Shown piece by piece: positions 46,505 to 59,039 of a DNA stretch of 64,000 nucleotides; position 1 is the first letter of the stretch; the number at the start of each line of letters is the position of its first letter. The stretch spans positions 271,279,282-271,343,281 of the forward strand of contig OZ005654.1 of NCBI GenBank assembly GCA_963930645.1, in the 5' to 3' direction. The DNA comes from Salticus scenicus. Its lineage: Eukaryota; Arthropoda; Arachnida; Araneae; Salticidae. The notes below the pieces were generated by a model. The model saw only the letters and a program-made list of their open reading frames with translations. It was not told the origin of the DNA and made no database searches. Made by a program: the position numbers and the translations under genes.

Positions 46505-47503
46505 CGAGGGCTGTTTTTTTTTCAACCTCCGATCGCAAGGTATGAAGGCCAGACATGCGGCAGGTGACTGGCGGGCGCAGTATGTGACTGCGCATCTCCT
46601 CTTCTACACGCTCTGTCACTGTCGAGTGCAACACGCTAATTCGTTTTCAGCTGCAGTCAAGTAAACATGGCTGTCTTTATTGATTCTCCCGCCAAGTGTG
46701 AATTGCGAAGTGTTATTCGTTTTTTTACAGGGAGAAGAGAATAGTGCAGCGGAAATTTATCGAAAAATGAGTCGAGTGTATGGAGACAGCTTTATGAGTG
46801 AGGATGTGAGTTCGTGAATGGTGTCAAAATTTAAAGATGGCCGAACTGATGTGCATGATGAAGGAGGTCAAAGACGCAAGTCTGTCGCTACAGACGATCT
46901 TGTTCAACGAGTTGACCAAGTAGTTAAAAAAAAGCGTAGGTTCTCCATAAGTGTATTATCGATGAAATTTCCAAAAGTTTCACGATCTGTCTTGTACTCT
47001 ATAGTTACTGAAGAGTGGCGCTACAGAAAAATTTGTGCTCGCTGGGTTCCAAAGATGTTAACTGTCAACCACAAAACTTGCCAAATGGTAGCAGCATTGT
47101 CGTTTCTTGACCTTTACAATATTGGTGGAGAAATTTTTTTGAAATCCATTGTGACCGCTGATGAGACATGGATTCAATATGAAACGCCCGAAACGAAAGG
47201 ATAATATCAGCCCAGTGATTACAATTTTTTCACGGAACAAAAGATGTCTTGGAGGGCACCGCTTCCAAACTGACGAGGAGTTCAAAGAAACCGCCATAAC
47301 TCACTTCAAGTCACTGGCGACAACATTTTATGAAGAGGGCATTTCAAAGCTTGTTCACAGATATGAAAAATGCCTCAATCGTCAAAATGATTATGTAGAG
47401 AAGTAACCTTTAATCTACATTACTTTTGGCAATAAAATCATTTTTTTATATTTACCCTTTTTTCTTTTATAGCCTATCGGAGGTTGAAAAAAAATAGCCC
47501 TCG
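46505..47503 (+). mobile_element. Internally deleted mariner element, 999 bp
   Basis: Terminal repeats CGAGGGCTGTTTTTTTTTCA (left) and, in complement, CGAGGGCTATTTTTTTTCAA (right), both continuing to AACCTCCGAT, are flanked by TA at 46503-46504 and 47504-47505. The length is about 300 bp short of a typical 1.3-kb mariner, which agrees with the deletion seen in the transposase. The left untranslated region (46540-46660) is unusually GC-rich for the window. Confidence 0.93.
46667..47406 (+). pseudogene. Mariner transposase, frameshifted and internally deleted
   Basis: Starts with ATG at 46667 (MAVFIDSPAKCELRSVIRFF) and ends YVEK-stop at 47404-47406. The helix-turn-helix half is preserved in pieces: SAAEIYRKMSRVYGDSF, then KFKDGRTDVHDEGGQ, then SRSVLYSIVTEEWRYRKICA and WVPKML. 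The first catalytic Asp is in VTADETW (47160). The second (HDN box) is absent. The third lies in PSDYNFF (Asp codon 47216), only about 56 bases after the first, whereas in Mos1 the spacing is 128 residues, so roughly 330 bases were lost between ETPETK and PSDYNFF. The C-terminus continues in another frame as LGGHRFQTDEEFKETAI. At least three frameshifts and two stops are present. Mariner transposases cut and paste at TA; this copy is dead, though its ends could once have been mobilised in trans. Confidence 0.93.
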
Positions 47504-47703
47504 TATTTCGTTTCATCTCTTCAATAGTATTGGCAATGTATAAATTTCCAATTCAGTTTATAAACCTTTTGCAACTGTTGCGGATTATCTAAGTATGAAA
47601 TTTAACGATTATTTTTTTCTTTAAGACTGATTACCAGATTTCTTGTTTACCTTAATAATCGTCTTGAGAAAAAAAAAAATATCGCGAACGTAATTTATAT
47701 ATA
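47504..47703. other. Short AT-rich spacer
   Basis: Nothing recognised between the mariner and the pogo-like MITE apart from an A tract near 47669. Confidence 0.5.
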
Positions 47704-47923
47704 CAGTAAAGTCTCGTACAACGCGGTGACAGAGATGACAAATAAATAAAACAGTTTTATTTTTTAACCCCACAAAATTTTTAGAGTACTAATCTATCGG
47801 TACATACACTCGATTTAGTTTTTGTATAAAGCAGTTGCTTTGATATAAAATTAGTGGTGTCAAAAAATAAAATTATAATATTCATGAGACAAATTTTCTC
47901 CTGCGTTGTACGATACTTTACTG
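47704..47923. mobile_element. Pogo-like MITE, 220 bp
   Basis: Ends CAGTAAAGTCTCGTACAACG and, in complement, CAGTAAAGTATCGTACAACG are flanked by TA at 47702-47703 and 47924-47925. This end type is characteristic of pogo/Tigger elements. There is no coding capacity. Confidence 0.85.
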
Positions 47924-48589
47924 TATTTAGCTGTCTCCTTCAGATTGAATGCATGTGTGATTGGCATCAAACATGCCAATTTTGTGAGATATTTATCAAA
48001 TCTTTCTCGAGAATGTAATTAAAAATTCTCTAACATTCAACATGATTAATCTAATGTGATGAGCCTCCCGAACTTTATTAATCGCTATCTAATAGCCCCC
48101 TTCCCAACATCTTGCTACTATTACATACTCCAAATTAATTACAATGTAAAAACTCTAATTTCTCTTTATTTGTACTGGATAATAAATAATATAGCGTTAT
48201 GTGTTCAGCAGATATACGAATTTTGCCGAGCTATCACTACATATTCAACGAAATGTTGTTTTTGCAAACATTCACGAAAATTTTGAACGCTTAATTGTTT
48301 AAGTGTTGCATAATTTTTCAATATTATATCTCAAATAATATCATCTTCTGTGCAACTGGATTATGCCATGCTTTACTCTTATGATATATCATTGTTCGTC
48401 CAAGTAGTCTTGCTAATTTTTTCTTAAGACAATGTCTGAAATTTCTTTATACACAGCTATATGTACATTCGAGAAAAAAAAGAAAAGAAAAAAAAAAGGT
48501 ATTATTTTATTGTAAATTATCTTAAAATCATGTAATTGGTGCCGATCGATTTGTAATAACGTCTAGTTATTAATGCACTAGTCAAATTT
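47924..48589. other. AT-rich DNA, no gene seen
   Basis: The plus-strand frame 48056-48286 has no recognisable motif. An A/G tract lies near 48474-48498. Confidence 0.5.
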
Positions 48590-49180
48590 TGCTTAGAGGG
48601 TCGTCTACATATTAAAGTTTACCTTAATTTCATTTTTTCGAATAGTAACATCAATTTTCGACTACATATTCGAATTCCTGAGATCGAGGTGATTCGGCAA
48701 AATGTATGGATTATGTATACTTTAAATTGATTCTTGATTAAGTTACAAGCTAAAATTTGATAGGGGTAAATTCTTATATTTAAAAAATTAAATTAAGATC
48801 TCGTACAGGAAATTATTATGTCCATTTAGATGATAACTGGAAAGGAAGTATAACAAATTTTATATATAAAATAAACTAAAGTAATGCTAATCAATAAATT
48901 ATGTGTACCTCTAAACTTAATTGAATAACTGTTTTAAATCATGTGTATACAAAGTTATATATGAAACAAATGTTAATAATTGGCAGCCCCTTAAGAACGA
49001 AAAAAAAAAAAAAAAAAAAGGCATATCACTGTAACTTGAAAAATAATAGGAATGAGCTAATTTGGAATCCCATATTTTTTTATTATGCTTGCTCTATTCT
49101 GAAAATTTAATATGGGTTGAATATAATTCATGATTCTTTGAAATATGAATTTATTAAAAATTTTCGTTTTTCAAAATATG
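48590..49180 (+). repeat. Family B fragment (two blocks)
   Basis: The block at 48594-48760 matches the left part of the 56957 element ('ggtcgtctacatattaaa', 'cgaattcctgagatcg'). The block at about 49030-49180 resembles its middle ('gaatccca..tatttttt', 'attcatgattctttgaaat'). The intervening sequence is AT-rich with an A tract at 49001-49019. Both ends are missing. Confidence 0.55.
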
Positions 49181-49489
49181 TTTTTTTATTAAAAATATGC
49201 TTGGAATATATTTGGGTCCCTTCATTATAACGTATACAACTAGTTGACATAGGTGGACTCTGCTCAGTTCCCCATCATGCATCTTCTCATAAATTTCCAG
49301 TGAGAGGCATATTATAATCATGTTAAGAGAAATGAATTTGTCCAAACGCTGGACACAGTGACAGAATAAAATCCCCGCCTAATAGGCTATCCACCGTTCA
49401 CTTCGATACATTTATCTTATTATAATCTATTAATTTATTTTATTAGGGTTAATTTCATAATCAAATTCATTTTCAGTTTTCCTAATTAA

Positions 49490-50320
49490 TATTTCAAAAG
49501 TGGTCTGACACCCTTACTATGAAAATATCTCTCAAGATTGACGCTTATGTGAAATTTTGCCCCTATTCTGCTATGTTAAGAAATTCGTAAATTCCCAGTA
49601 ACTTACAAAATTTCTATATTGGAAAATTCATAGTCAATAATATACATGCCAGTATCCTAAATAATATTTCAAAAATAGTCTGACATCTTTACGAGGAAAA
49701 TATTCCACAAAATTGTCGTTTATGTGAAATTTTGACCTATTCTGCCATGTTAAAATTCGAGAACTTCCAATAACGTGCGAAATTTTCAAAGTAGCATGTT
49801 TATAGTTAATTATATTCATTCCGGCATCAAAACTGATATTTTAAAACTGGTCTGACATTTTTTCAGTAAAAATTTTCCATTTAATGCACATTTAACTGAA
49901 ATTTTGCCCTATTCTCCCATGTTAAGAAAATCGTAAATTTAAAATAACTTACGAAAGTTTTAATTCGAATGTTGCAAATGAATAGGGTTCCTGCCAGTGT
50001 CGAAAGTAATATTTTAAAACTAATATGACTTCTCTGCCACTATTTGTTCTTGAGACATCGTGTACACAGACTAACATACTAGCACACTAACGGACTAAAA
50101 CGCAAACGGATTTACAAACTAACAGACACCCTACAGACGGACACCATACAAATTTTGTGATTTTCGGATTCTTCACACCTGAAAACGTGTAAAATGTCAA
50201 AAACCGAGGTCGAAAATTTTCACGATTTCCTAACTTCCCCATACCTATAGTATGATGGGAAACTAATAAGGAAATTTGAAAATAATAATTTTTTAAGAAG
50301 GTATATGATTTAATGTTTGT
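49490..50320 (+). repeat. Repeat family A copy 5, three tandem ~165-bp units plus tail
   Basis: Units near 49495, 49675 and 49845 each hold 'tctgacat', a '(t)gtgaaattttg.cctattct' block and 'catgttaaga'. The last is followed by 'cttgagacatcgtgtacaca', degenerate CTAACAGAC tracts (50070-50130), 'ctgaaaacgtgtaaaatgtc', 'ggtcgaaaattttcacgat', and a weak terminal hairpin near 50231-50262. Confidence 0.7.
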
Positions 50321-50344
50321 ATTATTCATTTAACATTAGTATCC

Positions 50345-50545
50345 CCATAGTTTGACAAATTATAACTTTATGAAAAATTGAGAAAAATATATAAACTATA
50401 CCATTTTCAGGTCCCATTTGATCCAAATAGCCCCAATAAATTGTCACCAATGGGTCAATTGTCACCGAATGTCACCGTTGATAAAATTAAAAAAATAAAG
50501 TTGGTACCAGTTTTAATATGTAGGCTACCCCCTAAGCATAATCTA
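50345..50545 (-). repeat. Family B fragment (reverse)
   Basis: 'ataactttatgaaaaattg' and 'aaagttggtaccagtttta' followed by 'atatgtaggctacccccta' match the 29.9-30.08 kb part of copy 1. Both termini are absent. Confidence 0.5.
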
Positions 50546-51737
50546 ACTATACCTTTATAAATTAGATATTATAGCTAATCGATCTGCACCAGTCGCTTAT
50601 TTATAGGACGATTTGCGACGAAATTAGTTGGAATAGCGGCGTTTTTTCTTTGCTAACTGTACTAAGAAGGCGCTCAAGAGAAATGCTTTACAGAAAACTG
50701 TAGCCCTGTAACTACTTTCATTCTATATGACTTAAACGTTTACCGGATACCAATACTTGTATAGTTTTGGCTGGGGAGGTGGTTAAATGTTATTATTATT
50801 CAGCACTGTTTCAACATTGGCAAAATTCAAGAGCGACATATTTCACAATATTATTTAAAGAATTTGTTTCTTTTAACATTTTAATATTTTGAAATATCAA
50901 ATCTATGATAAAATGATTTCAAAATATCGAAGAGATATATTCTAATGAAACAATTCTATAAGATATATTTCATTTAATAAAAAAAAAAAAAAAGTCCTTT
51001 ATTTTGTGCAATACTTGTAAATATTACTTAACAATAATTATTATTATTATATTGAAAAAAGCATTTTCTAAAAGTTTTTCGAATTTCATTTCTTTCTGAC
51101 AAACCGTTATATCAATGGAGAGCTTAAACATGTAAGCTGTAATGCATTTTATATCTGACAGTGATGTATATCAGAAAGCTCTAATGCATTATGTCGTACA
51201 AAACTGCAGTTTTACCGGAAGCGTGTGCTACCTGAGTGACACGTAAAAATAATTGAAATTTAAGAAAGATGCATATATATATATATATATATGTATTAAT
51301 ATCTGAAACAACGAATAGTTTTGTAATAAAGAATATGTTTTTCTTTTTTATTTCATAATTTTATTCACAAGTTTCAGAAGGCTTTGCCTGTTTCGCTAGT
51401 CAAAATATTTAGAGAAATTTTCAAAAAAAAAAAAAAAAAAAAAAAAAAAACTTTAATCACTATATTATTAACACACAGCACTAGGCAATCTTTCCAGCTG
51501 AAAATAATAATAATAATAATTACTTAAAAAAAGGAAAAAGAAAAGCATAAAAAATTTCAAATTTGTGCTTCAAGGTGCATGAAGAGAGGCCAATACGGAG
51601 CTCCATGCAAATTGATATAGCTCTGTGATCATCTGTTTCCCTGAAAAACGAAGGAAACATACATACTCATGAGCACCTTTTATTTTTTATCGAGTTAACA
51701 TGCAGAATAATATTAAGGAATTTAAACATTTATACCT

Positions 51738-51773
<36 letters not shown>

Positions 51774-51968
51774 ACGATTTTTAAATTGAAAAGCACACGT
51801 ATTCATTTTGATGTTATACGTATGTTTAGTATCAGTTAAAATTTAATTATATTTTAAGTCATACTTCAGCAGTTTATAGGGTAAAAGAAAACTTATTTCA
51901 AGTTAATAGAATATAAATATTTCCCAGCTGATGATCCATCTTTATTATTTTTTAGTCACAATAATGTA
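50546..51968. other. AT-rich DNA with long A tracts
   Basis: A tracts at 50980-50994, 51424-51450 and 51742-51770, a TA repeat at 51273-51292, AAT repeats at 51505-51519. No gene seen. Confidence 0.6.
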
Positions 51969-52489
51969 CAATGTGATTATAATTAAAGTTACGATTTCAA
52001 AACGCTATAATTTTAAAACTACCCATCAGAGCGATTTGTTATTTTACCAGAGCAATCCTGAGGTAGTGAAATTTTGTTTGGCAAAAGAAAACAAAATAGT
52101 TTCAAAATGTGTCGTTAATTATCTGTAAAGTATGTGTTTCATGAAGCTCCTCTTTTTCTCTTTTGACTATGACTGTTTCCGCTGTAAACACGTATTCTTG
52201 TCTTTTTGCTTAAAAAAAAAAAAAAGTTGTAAACCTTGAAGTCTATTGTTTCATGTTATTCATTGTGTTGCTAACAACATTTCTGTGTTAAATGAGTCAA
52301 TTTAGGCGTTTCTCCTGACATCACGCTGACAGCGCCATCTGTAGGAACATGTTGAAACTACTTTTTTTCCTCCCACAAACAAAATTGCATTGCCTCACGA
52401 CTGCTCCGGTAAAATATCAAATCGCTCTGATGGGTAGTCTTAAAATTATAGCGTTTTGAAAAATCGTAACTTTAATTATAATTACCCTG
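51969..52489. mobile_element. TA-flanked element with ~95-bp inverted repeats, 521 bp
   Basis: The left arm starts CAATGTGATTATAATTAAAG after TA (51967-51968). The right arm in complement starts CAGGGTAATTATAATTAAAG before TA (52490-52491). The arms stay paired through 'aaaacgctataatttta' and 'ctacccatcagagcgattt' to about 52063 / 52395. The TA target suggests Tc1/mariner-type. A CTCF-like AGCGCCATCT lies at 52331. The plus-strand frame 51931-52128 merely reads the arm. Confidence 0.8.
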
Positions 52490-53764
52490 TATATTAGAAT
52501 AATAACTTATTTCAATTGTAAAGCGATTTATTTTAATTTCATTATTTCATTTATTTTGATCATGCAAAATTTTAAAAGCTTTGTCTAAATAAGAGAAATA
52601 GACAATAAATTTAAATATACCTGTATCCATTTTAATAGAATATTCATTATTAATCTTTAGTGATTTTTGTACTTGAAAAAACAAACACTGTGGCATTTGC
52701 AAATGGTGGCAAGCGCATATTTGATTCATTCAAGTACAATGAAACTAATTTAATTTTAATATCCTCTTATCCTTAAAATGAAGCACAGTAACAGTAATTT
52801 ATTTTGAAAACCTCAATGTAATTATAAAAAGATGGAATTATATTTTAAATATGTAATTTTTTTTTTTTTTTTCGAAGTTTCATTGGAAATATTTAGTCTT
52901 AAAAAATCAAATCTATAAAATTCCCCATATATATTATAAGATTATTTTAAATAATATTACAATAATATATATCGAATTAATAACAAGTAAAAGTTTTGAA
53001 TTAGAACATTGATAATTCATTTTAGCGTATTATGTACATTTTCAACGGGTTTTTAATTATTGAAATATTCTGATTATTTTATAAAATTTATTCTTACTTT
53101 TCAATAGTTTCTATAATAAGAAAATAAAAAAGAAATGCTTTGTGTTTTCACCTTTATATAACATTTGTAAGCATGTGCATACGAGAAGAAATATTTATTT
53201 TTACTATAGGTAACAGATTTTAGTCTCATTTATTTTTAAAAGATGCTGCATTATTTAATGAGCCTATTCATTTTAATGTTATAGGCCCGTACTGGGCCAT
53301 TCTTTTCGACTTGTAACTTTATATCTTCAGCTTTTCTATATGAGAACTGTCATTAAGAATTACTGACGCTATTATAATGATTCTCATGTACCAAAGCAAA
53401 TATATTAATTATTCGAAAACGTTTTATGCGACATTCGTGTCTCTGTTATGTGCTGACGCAAAGAGTCCAGTTTTAAAATAGGGTTGATAATCCTTGTGGT
53501 TGATAGATAAAAAGCGATAAGGGAAAGCGGAACGACCAGATTATTACTAAATTACAATTTGTAGGCTTATTTTGTCATCCCTCCAAGCTTTTGAACCATC
53601 CTGTGTGCTAGATGCGTGAAACATGGTCGCACTATATAAGAAATTCAGTATTTTTAATACTTTATACAGTGTTAACCATCAATAAGTGTAAAGAGGATTC
53701 AATGTTTGGATAATTACACTAATACATGAATTTGTGTCTTTGTGATCAGAGTTCACGATTCGGC
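52490..53764. other. AT-rich DNA, no gene seen
   Basis: T tract at 52858-52872. No element ends or coding sequence were recognised. Confidence 0.55.
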
Positions 53765-54022
53765 ACAACTATAGTATTTCCCCTCAGCTAGATTTGGCGA
53801 TTTTTCTTTGGCGCCGATTTGAACGATAACGATGTCGTTCTGGATTGTTTATGATATAATATGGCAGCCTGTATGCTATTTATTTTGGATTTATGATTTT
53901 ATGATTTATGATTTATATAATTTAGCTTACGATTTTATCATTTATGCTATATGATTTATGATTTAGCCATAATCGCCAACGAAAAATCGCCAAATCTAGC
54001 TGAGGGGAAATACTATAGTTGT
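53765..54022. mobile_element. Inverted-repeat element, 258 bp
   Basis: ACAACTATAGTATTTCCCCT on the left and the same sequence in complement on the right continue as paired arms through 'cagctagatttggcgatttt'. The centre holds short repeats of GATTTATGATTTTAT (53885-53965). No target duplication was evident outside the arms; the TATA within the ends may be part of one. Confidence 0.75.
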
Positions 54023-56956
54023 TCCTACGTTTCTGAAAGAAACCGTTAATAATACACTGTTCAAAATGATTAGGAGATATTACGATTCTGGATATAAACT
54101 GTGGATGTACTTTGTTAACTGATATATGATCCATACGCGTTTTAAGGTTTGAGAAAAGGAAACGAACAATTAATAATTAAATTTTACTGCCTATACTTGT
54201 TGGTAAATAAAAAATACAAAATTCGTGCATATCATACAAAAAAGATGATTTCTCAGATAAAAATGAATTTCAGTTAATGGCATGGTTAACTCTGAATGAA
54301 AGCAATATTGCTCAGTGAAAGAGTATTCGCATAGGTGTGTGGAAAAGCATAAAACTCTGTAACAAGTTTAGCTATTTAAAAAGTTCAGACACACCCAATC
54401 TCCAAAATATTTTCACTATCTGGATCTAACTCCATACATCTCTTAATGTACTGTAAATGGATATAGTAGACTGTATCATGGTATCCTTATACTAAACCAT
54501 GAGCAAGTGGCACTACAAAACATAAACTTTTCAAATTTTTTAGAAGTGTTGTGTAATAGCAGCTGAATAAATTGAAATCAAAGTCGAACTATGCCAAATG
54601 TAGTTATATACATACCTCACTTCATTCTATATCTATTCAAATTTTACTCATTTAGTACTAACAAAAATTTTGTTAAAATTAATTCAAACAATTGAAAATT
54701 TTAAAATATATTATTTAATGGTATGCAGTTTATAAAATAAGGCGTAGATTTTCAGTAAAAATTAACATAACAAACTAAAATTTTTCAAAAGAATAATATT
54801 TTAATCCAATAAAGCATTTACAAACAAACAATGTTGCAAATTTTTATTACTTTGTTATGATTACTAAATAGATTACTTTTATCATAATGTGAATATGTTT
54901 TAACATTACTCGATAAAATGCTTTGTTTATACATTGTTATGCAGAGAGTTTCTGTTTAGTTTTGCACTTTTGTGCTTACAAACAAAATTAAATATCCCCT
55001 TTAAAATTTCCTTTTGACAATTGAGTATAACAAACCTTTTCTTAAATGATTTAGCAAATTAATAATATTTATATAAATCTTTATGTTTTTGGAGTTAAAG
55101 GTGCGGATATAAAACCGTTTCATGAATCATATAAATTGGATAAACTTTATTTCAAACTAATTTTGCAAATTTCCATAGTATCATTTTACAAAACTTTGCA
55201 GTCCAATACATTCTAATAAATAATCATTTTATTTTCATAACTAAAAAGAAGACATTTAAATTATAATTTTCATACGCGTAAATTAACATTGTTTAAGAAA
55301 ATACATGTTTGTTTATTTATCTTTTGTTTTGTACATATACACAAAATTATATAATTCTTTTAAAAATTTCTGTCGACAACAGAATAGAATAAATCTTTTC
55401 TTTAGAGATTTGGAAAATTAATATTAATATGCAAACCTTTATACATGTAAAAATAAAGGCATGTGCATGAAAATTGAATAAAATTTATTTCAAATTAATT
55501 TTGCAAAGTTACATTGTATCATTTTAAGACATGTTATAGTTAAATATATTAAAATAAAATATTTCGTATCTTTCTCCAAGTATTTTAATTTATTTTCTTG
55601 GAAAGACTTCAGATCCAAAAAGAATTTTCAAATTTCAATAAATATTTTAATTTATATATTTAAATAAAGAACTTAAGGATGAAACAAATTAGAATCTGTT
55701 ATATTATAGCGAAAAGCAAATTGGTAAAAGTGTAATATTCTGCGGTTAAAAAAATGAAGTAGAAAAAAAAATGTCGGAAATGTCTTTTAACAATTTCTTA
55801 GAAATTTAAGAATTATTTTGAATTAAACATGAAATCATTTTTGGAAATCGTAAAAAGTAATAAAATAAGTTTCTTCTCTTTATTACTTTTAAAGGAATGT
55901 TAGGAAATATGCATTTTAATGAAATATCTCATGGTTATTTAATGAAGTTGACTTTCGTGCATTTTAATATTATTAAAATCAGAGTTACTGTGATGTTGAT
56001 ATTTATTTTCCAACTTTGAAAAATTTTTTAATATGTATTAAAATGCATTTCTTTCATCTAGAAAATTTAAAAAACGAATATATATAGTTTTATGCTTTTC
56101 TTCGTAAAGCACATAAACGAAAAGAGAAAAAATATACAGTTACAGTTATAATTGAAGCTGTAAAAAGCTTAAAATGAAAGAGGTTTTAGTAAAGTAGTTT
56201 GTTTAGTATGTTTCACATACATCTTTTACTATCTTGAGAAGTTTCTGTATGTTTATGATAATGGAAATGGATATTTTAAAGTACAAACTCCATGTTGTGA
56301 TGAGGTCGTTCGATTTATCATATTGTGTTTAACTTGAACCTCTCTATATGAATATCTGTTGATTTTTTTCAGAAAACATTTCTACAAATAAAACAAATTG
56401 ATTTTAGGACTATGCTAATATTAAGCAATGAAATTTTGAAACTTGTTATTATAAATATATTATTCTATCTTGTTATCATAAACATATTATTCTAAATCTA
56501 TTATTCTTGTCAGAAATTAAGCATTATCTCGAGTGCAGTTATCTTCTTATATTTTTTTAAACTAATATACATATTTTTACTTTAAACTTAAAGTAATTGA
56601 ACTGAACTAATAGGGATGACCGAGTTTCACATTGAATTATTGTTCATTTTTGGCAATTTAGTATGAAAAAAAAAAATCAATATATGAATATTAAATGCTA
56701 AATATTTGCACTTACGGGGAAGAAGATTTGAATGTAACTGAAAATATATCAAAGTAATTTTCCCCTCTACAAATAAATGTTTAAAAAGGAAAATCTGTTT
56801 AAAGAATTGTTTGAAATTGAAAGATTAAAAAAAAAAAAAAAAAAAAAAGCATAATTCTCTCTTTTGCAGTCAGTTGTTCAAACAAATTTATTTACTAATT
56901 ACATTTGAACTGTTTTTTGTTATGAAATAACTACTTACTAACTTGGATTTAAAGTA
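54023..56956. other. AT-rich DNA, no gene seen
   Basis: Almost 3 kb of low-GC sequence with an A tract at 56827-56848. Two stretches around 54780-55220 and 55260-55560 share a loose order of motifs ('ttatttcaaattaattttgc', 'atcattttaa') and may be an old duplication. No coding sequence was recognised. Confidence 0.5.
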
Positions 56957-58405
56957 CAGTCGGGGAAAAATAAAAAATCAACACTCAACGTAACTTCGCT
57001 GCTAATCCATGTAGAAAAATGTAATAGGTATCATTCGACGGGGAATTGAGAGTAGTTTCAGAAAATGAACTGAAAATTTGAATTGGGGGTCGTCTACATA
57101 TTAAAACACGCAACAACTTTGATTTTTTCAATGGCAATGCCCTATTTTTATTTTATATTTGAATTCCTGGGATCGCGACAACGCGAAGAAGTATATTGGT
57201 TGTATATTTTACATGTTTTTTCACAGAGTTATAAGCGTTCAAAGTTTGAAGGTGCTAATGTTAAATTCATATTTCAAACTTTTATTAATATCTTCACAAA
57301 AAATAACTTGATCGATATATATATATATATATATATATATTTTTTAATAAATTGATATTCATAAAATTATGAATTATGACCTATATTAATTTTTACATAA
57401 AATGAATCCTAATGCTAAAAAATATGGGTGTGCAAATTTGCAGCTCATTCCAGTTATTAGTTTTCGAGGTATAAATAAATATTTCTTTTGGAGTGGTTTT
57501 AGGGGGCCGTCCCTAATAAAGTTTTGCATGAGATAACGAATAAAATGTTAAAAAATAACAAAGAAAATTAAACAAAATATTTTTATTTTTTATTTACGGG
57601 TCAAATTATATAACAACAACGTCAAACGCAAAGAAATGAAACGAAAATGAGGATTTTTAGAATTTAATGTTAGCATCAAGTATTCCTGTTTTCTAAAGAT
57701 GACAAACCCCACCTTCATCGTTCTTCAAAACAAAACAATACAGAAAGAAAAAAAGTAAATGTGAGTGATGATTTCGTGTTAAACCCCTTATTTTATGTTG
57801 ACAAAAATAAGCACAAGTGGTATTTACATCATTGATTACTGGTAATAAATTTTGAATTTTTTAAAAGAACACTAGAAGAAAAAAATTACCTAAATAGGCG
57901 GGGTTTACTGTTTTAACTAGAAAAAGTAGTTTTTATGTAAAATTGTCAATTTCAAAAAAAGAATGAAATTGGAATGCAAGACAGACTCGTAAAATCGTTT
58001 CTTAACTACCATCATAGTTAAGGGATTAATCATTTGCTTCATATATTCCTTTATTTTTATTTATTTATTTTGTAGGGAGGAGGATTATTATTTTAAGGAT
58101 ACTTTAGCCTTTAAAATTTTATTAATATATTTTAACTTTATATATTTTTAAAAATATACTTTAACTTTTATAAATATATTTTAACACTTTTTGCAACCGC
58201 AGGGTTTTGTCTTTTTGACAGTAAAATCTGCCTACCGGCGTTATTCTCACAAAATAAAATATTTCGGAACAAATTTTCTGTATTCATAATTATATTACAA
58301 ATGGATATATATTATAATTATATTCTTTCTAATCAATATATTTCTATCCATAGTACATTTTATTGCAAAAATATGAACACTGGTTACGTACTAAGGAAAT
58401 ATGTA
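56957..58405 (+). mobile_element. Family B element copy 2
   Basis: Begins CAGTCGGGGAAAAATAAAAA after TA (56955-56956) and runs homologous, in opposite orientation, to 28755-30100. A TA microsatellite (57317-57342) and a T-rich segment have expanded inside. The right terminus is missing; homology fades near 58405 ('atgaacactggttacgta'). The 90-codon frame at 57083-57355 reads into the TA repeat and shows no domain. Confidence 0.75.
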
Positions 58406-59039
58406 ACACACAAATTGCGAAAGAAACGCCCACTGACAGAGTTACAGATTTTCAAATGACGTGAATCTACGTCAGCAGTCGCGAAAGGGTTAATTAAGAA
58501 ATTATATTTTCATGGAAATTATAAAAAGAATCGTACAGTTCCAAAGAGTTTAACTGACCCAAAAGCTGGTAAGTGCAATTAAAATTGTTTAATATTTACT
58601 TCATGAACCCTTACAGTAATTTATCCGAAAAAATTTAGTTTATGCGTTGTTGTATACATTATGTATATTATTTAATTTCGTTTGTTATGTTACACATACG
58701 AAAGATAATTTAAGCTTTATTGGTGATCAGTGCAGCCATAATAGACACTTTTACTTGAAAAATATTGCCCTTTTCTCAAAGAGTACTGTCTGGACCAATC
58801 GCAAGTGTAATGTATTTAAATAGACCTAGAATTTTCTAAAAAAAGTACTGAAGTATATACAAATAGAACTAGTATGTTGTGGCCACCACAAGACTTTCCT
58901 CTATATTTTCCTATATATATTCAATCAGTAACAATATTAAAAAAAAAAAAAAAAAAAAATTACGATTTTTTTCTAATTTTTTTTTTTTTGTTAAAAGTAA
59001 TACATATTCAACCAGTAACAATATTAAAAAAAAAAAAAA
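58406..59039. other. AT-rich DNA leading into A/T-tract duplications
   Basis: Two ~92-bp direct repeats (58924-59010 and 59011-59095) each contain 'cagtaacaatatt', an A tract of about 20, 'acgattttttt', a T tract, and 'gttaaaagta'. The Lys/Phe-rich frames here are products of these tracts. No gene seen. Confidence 0.6.
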
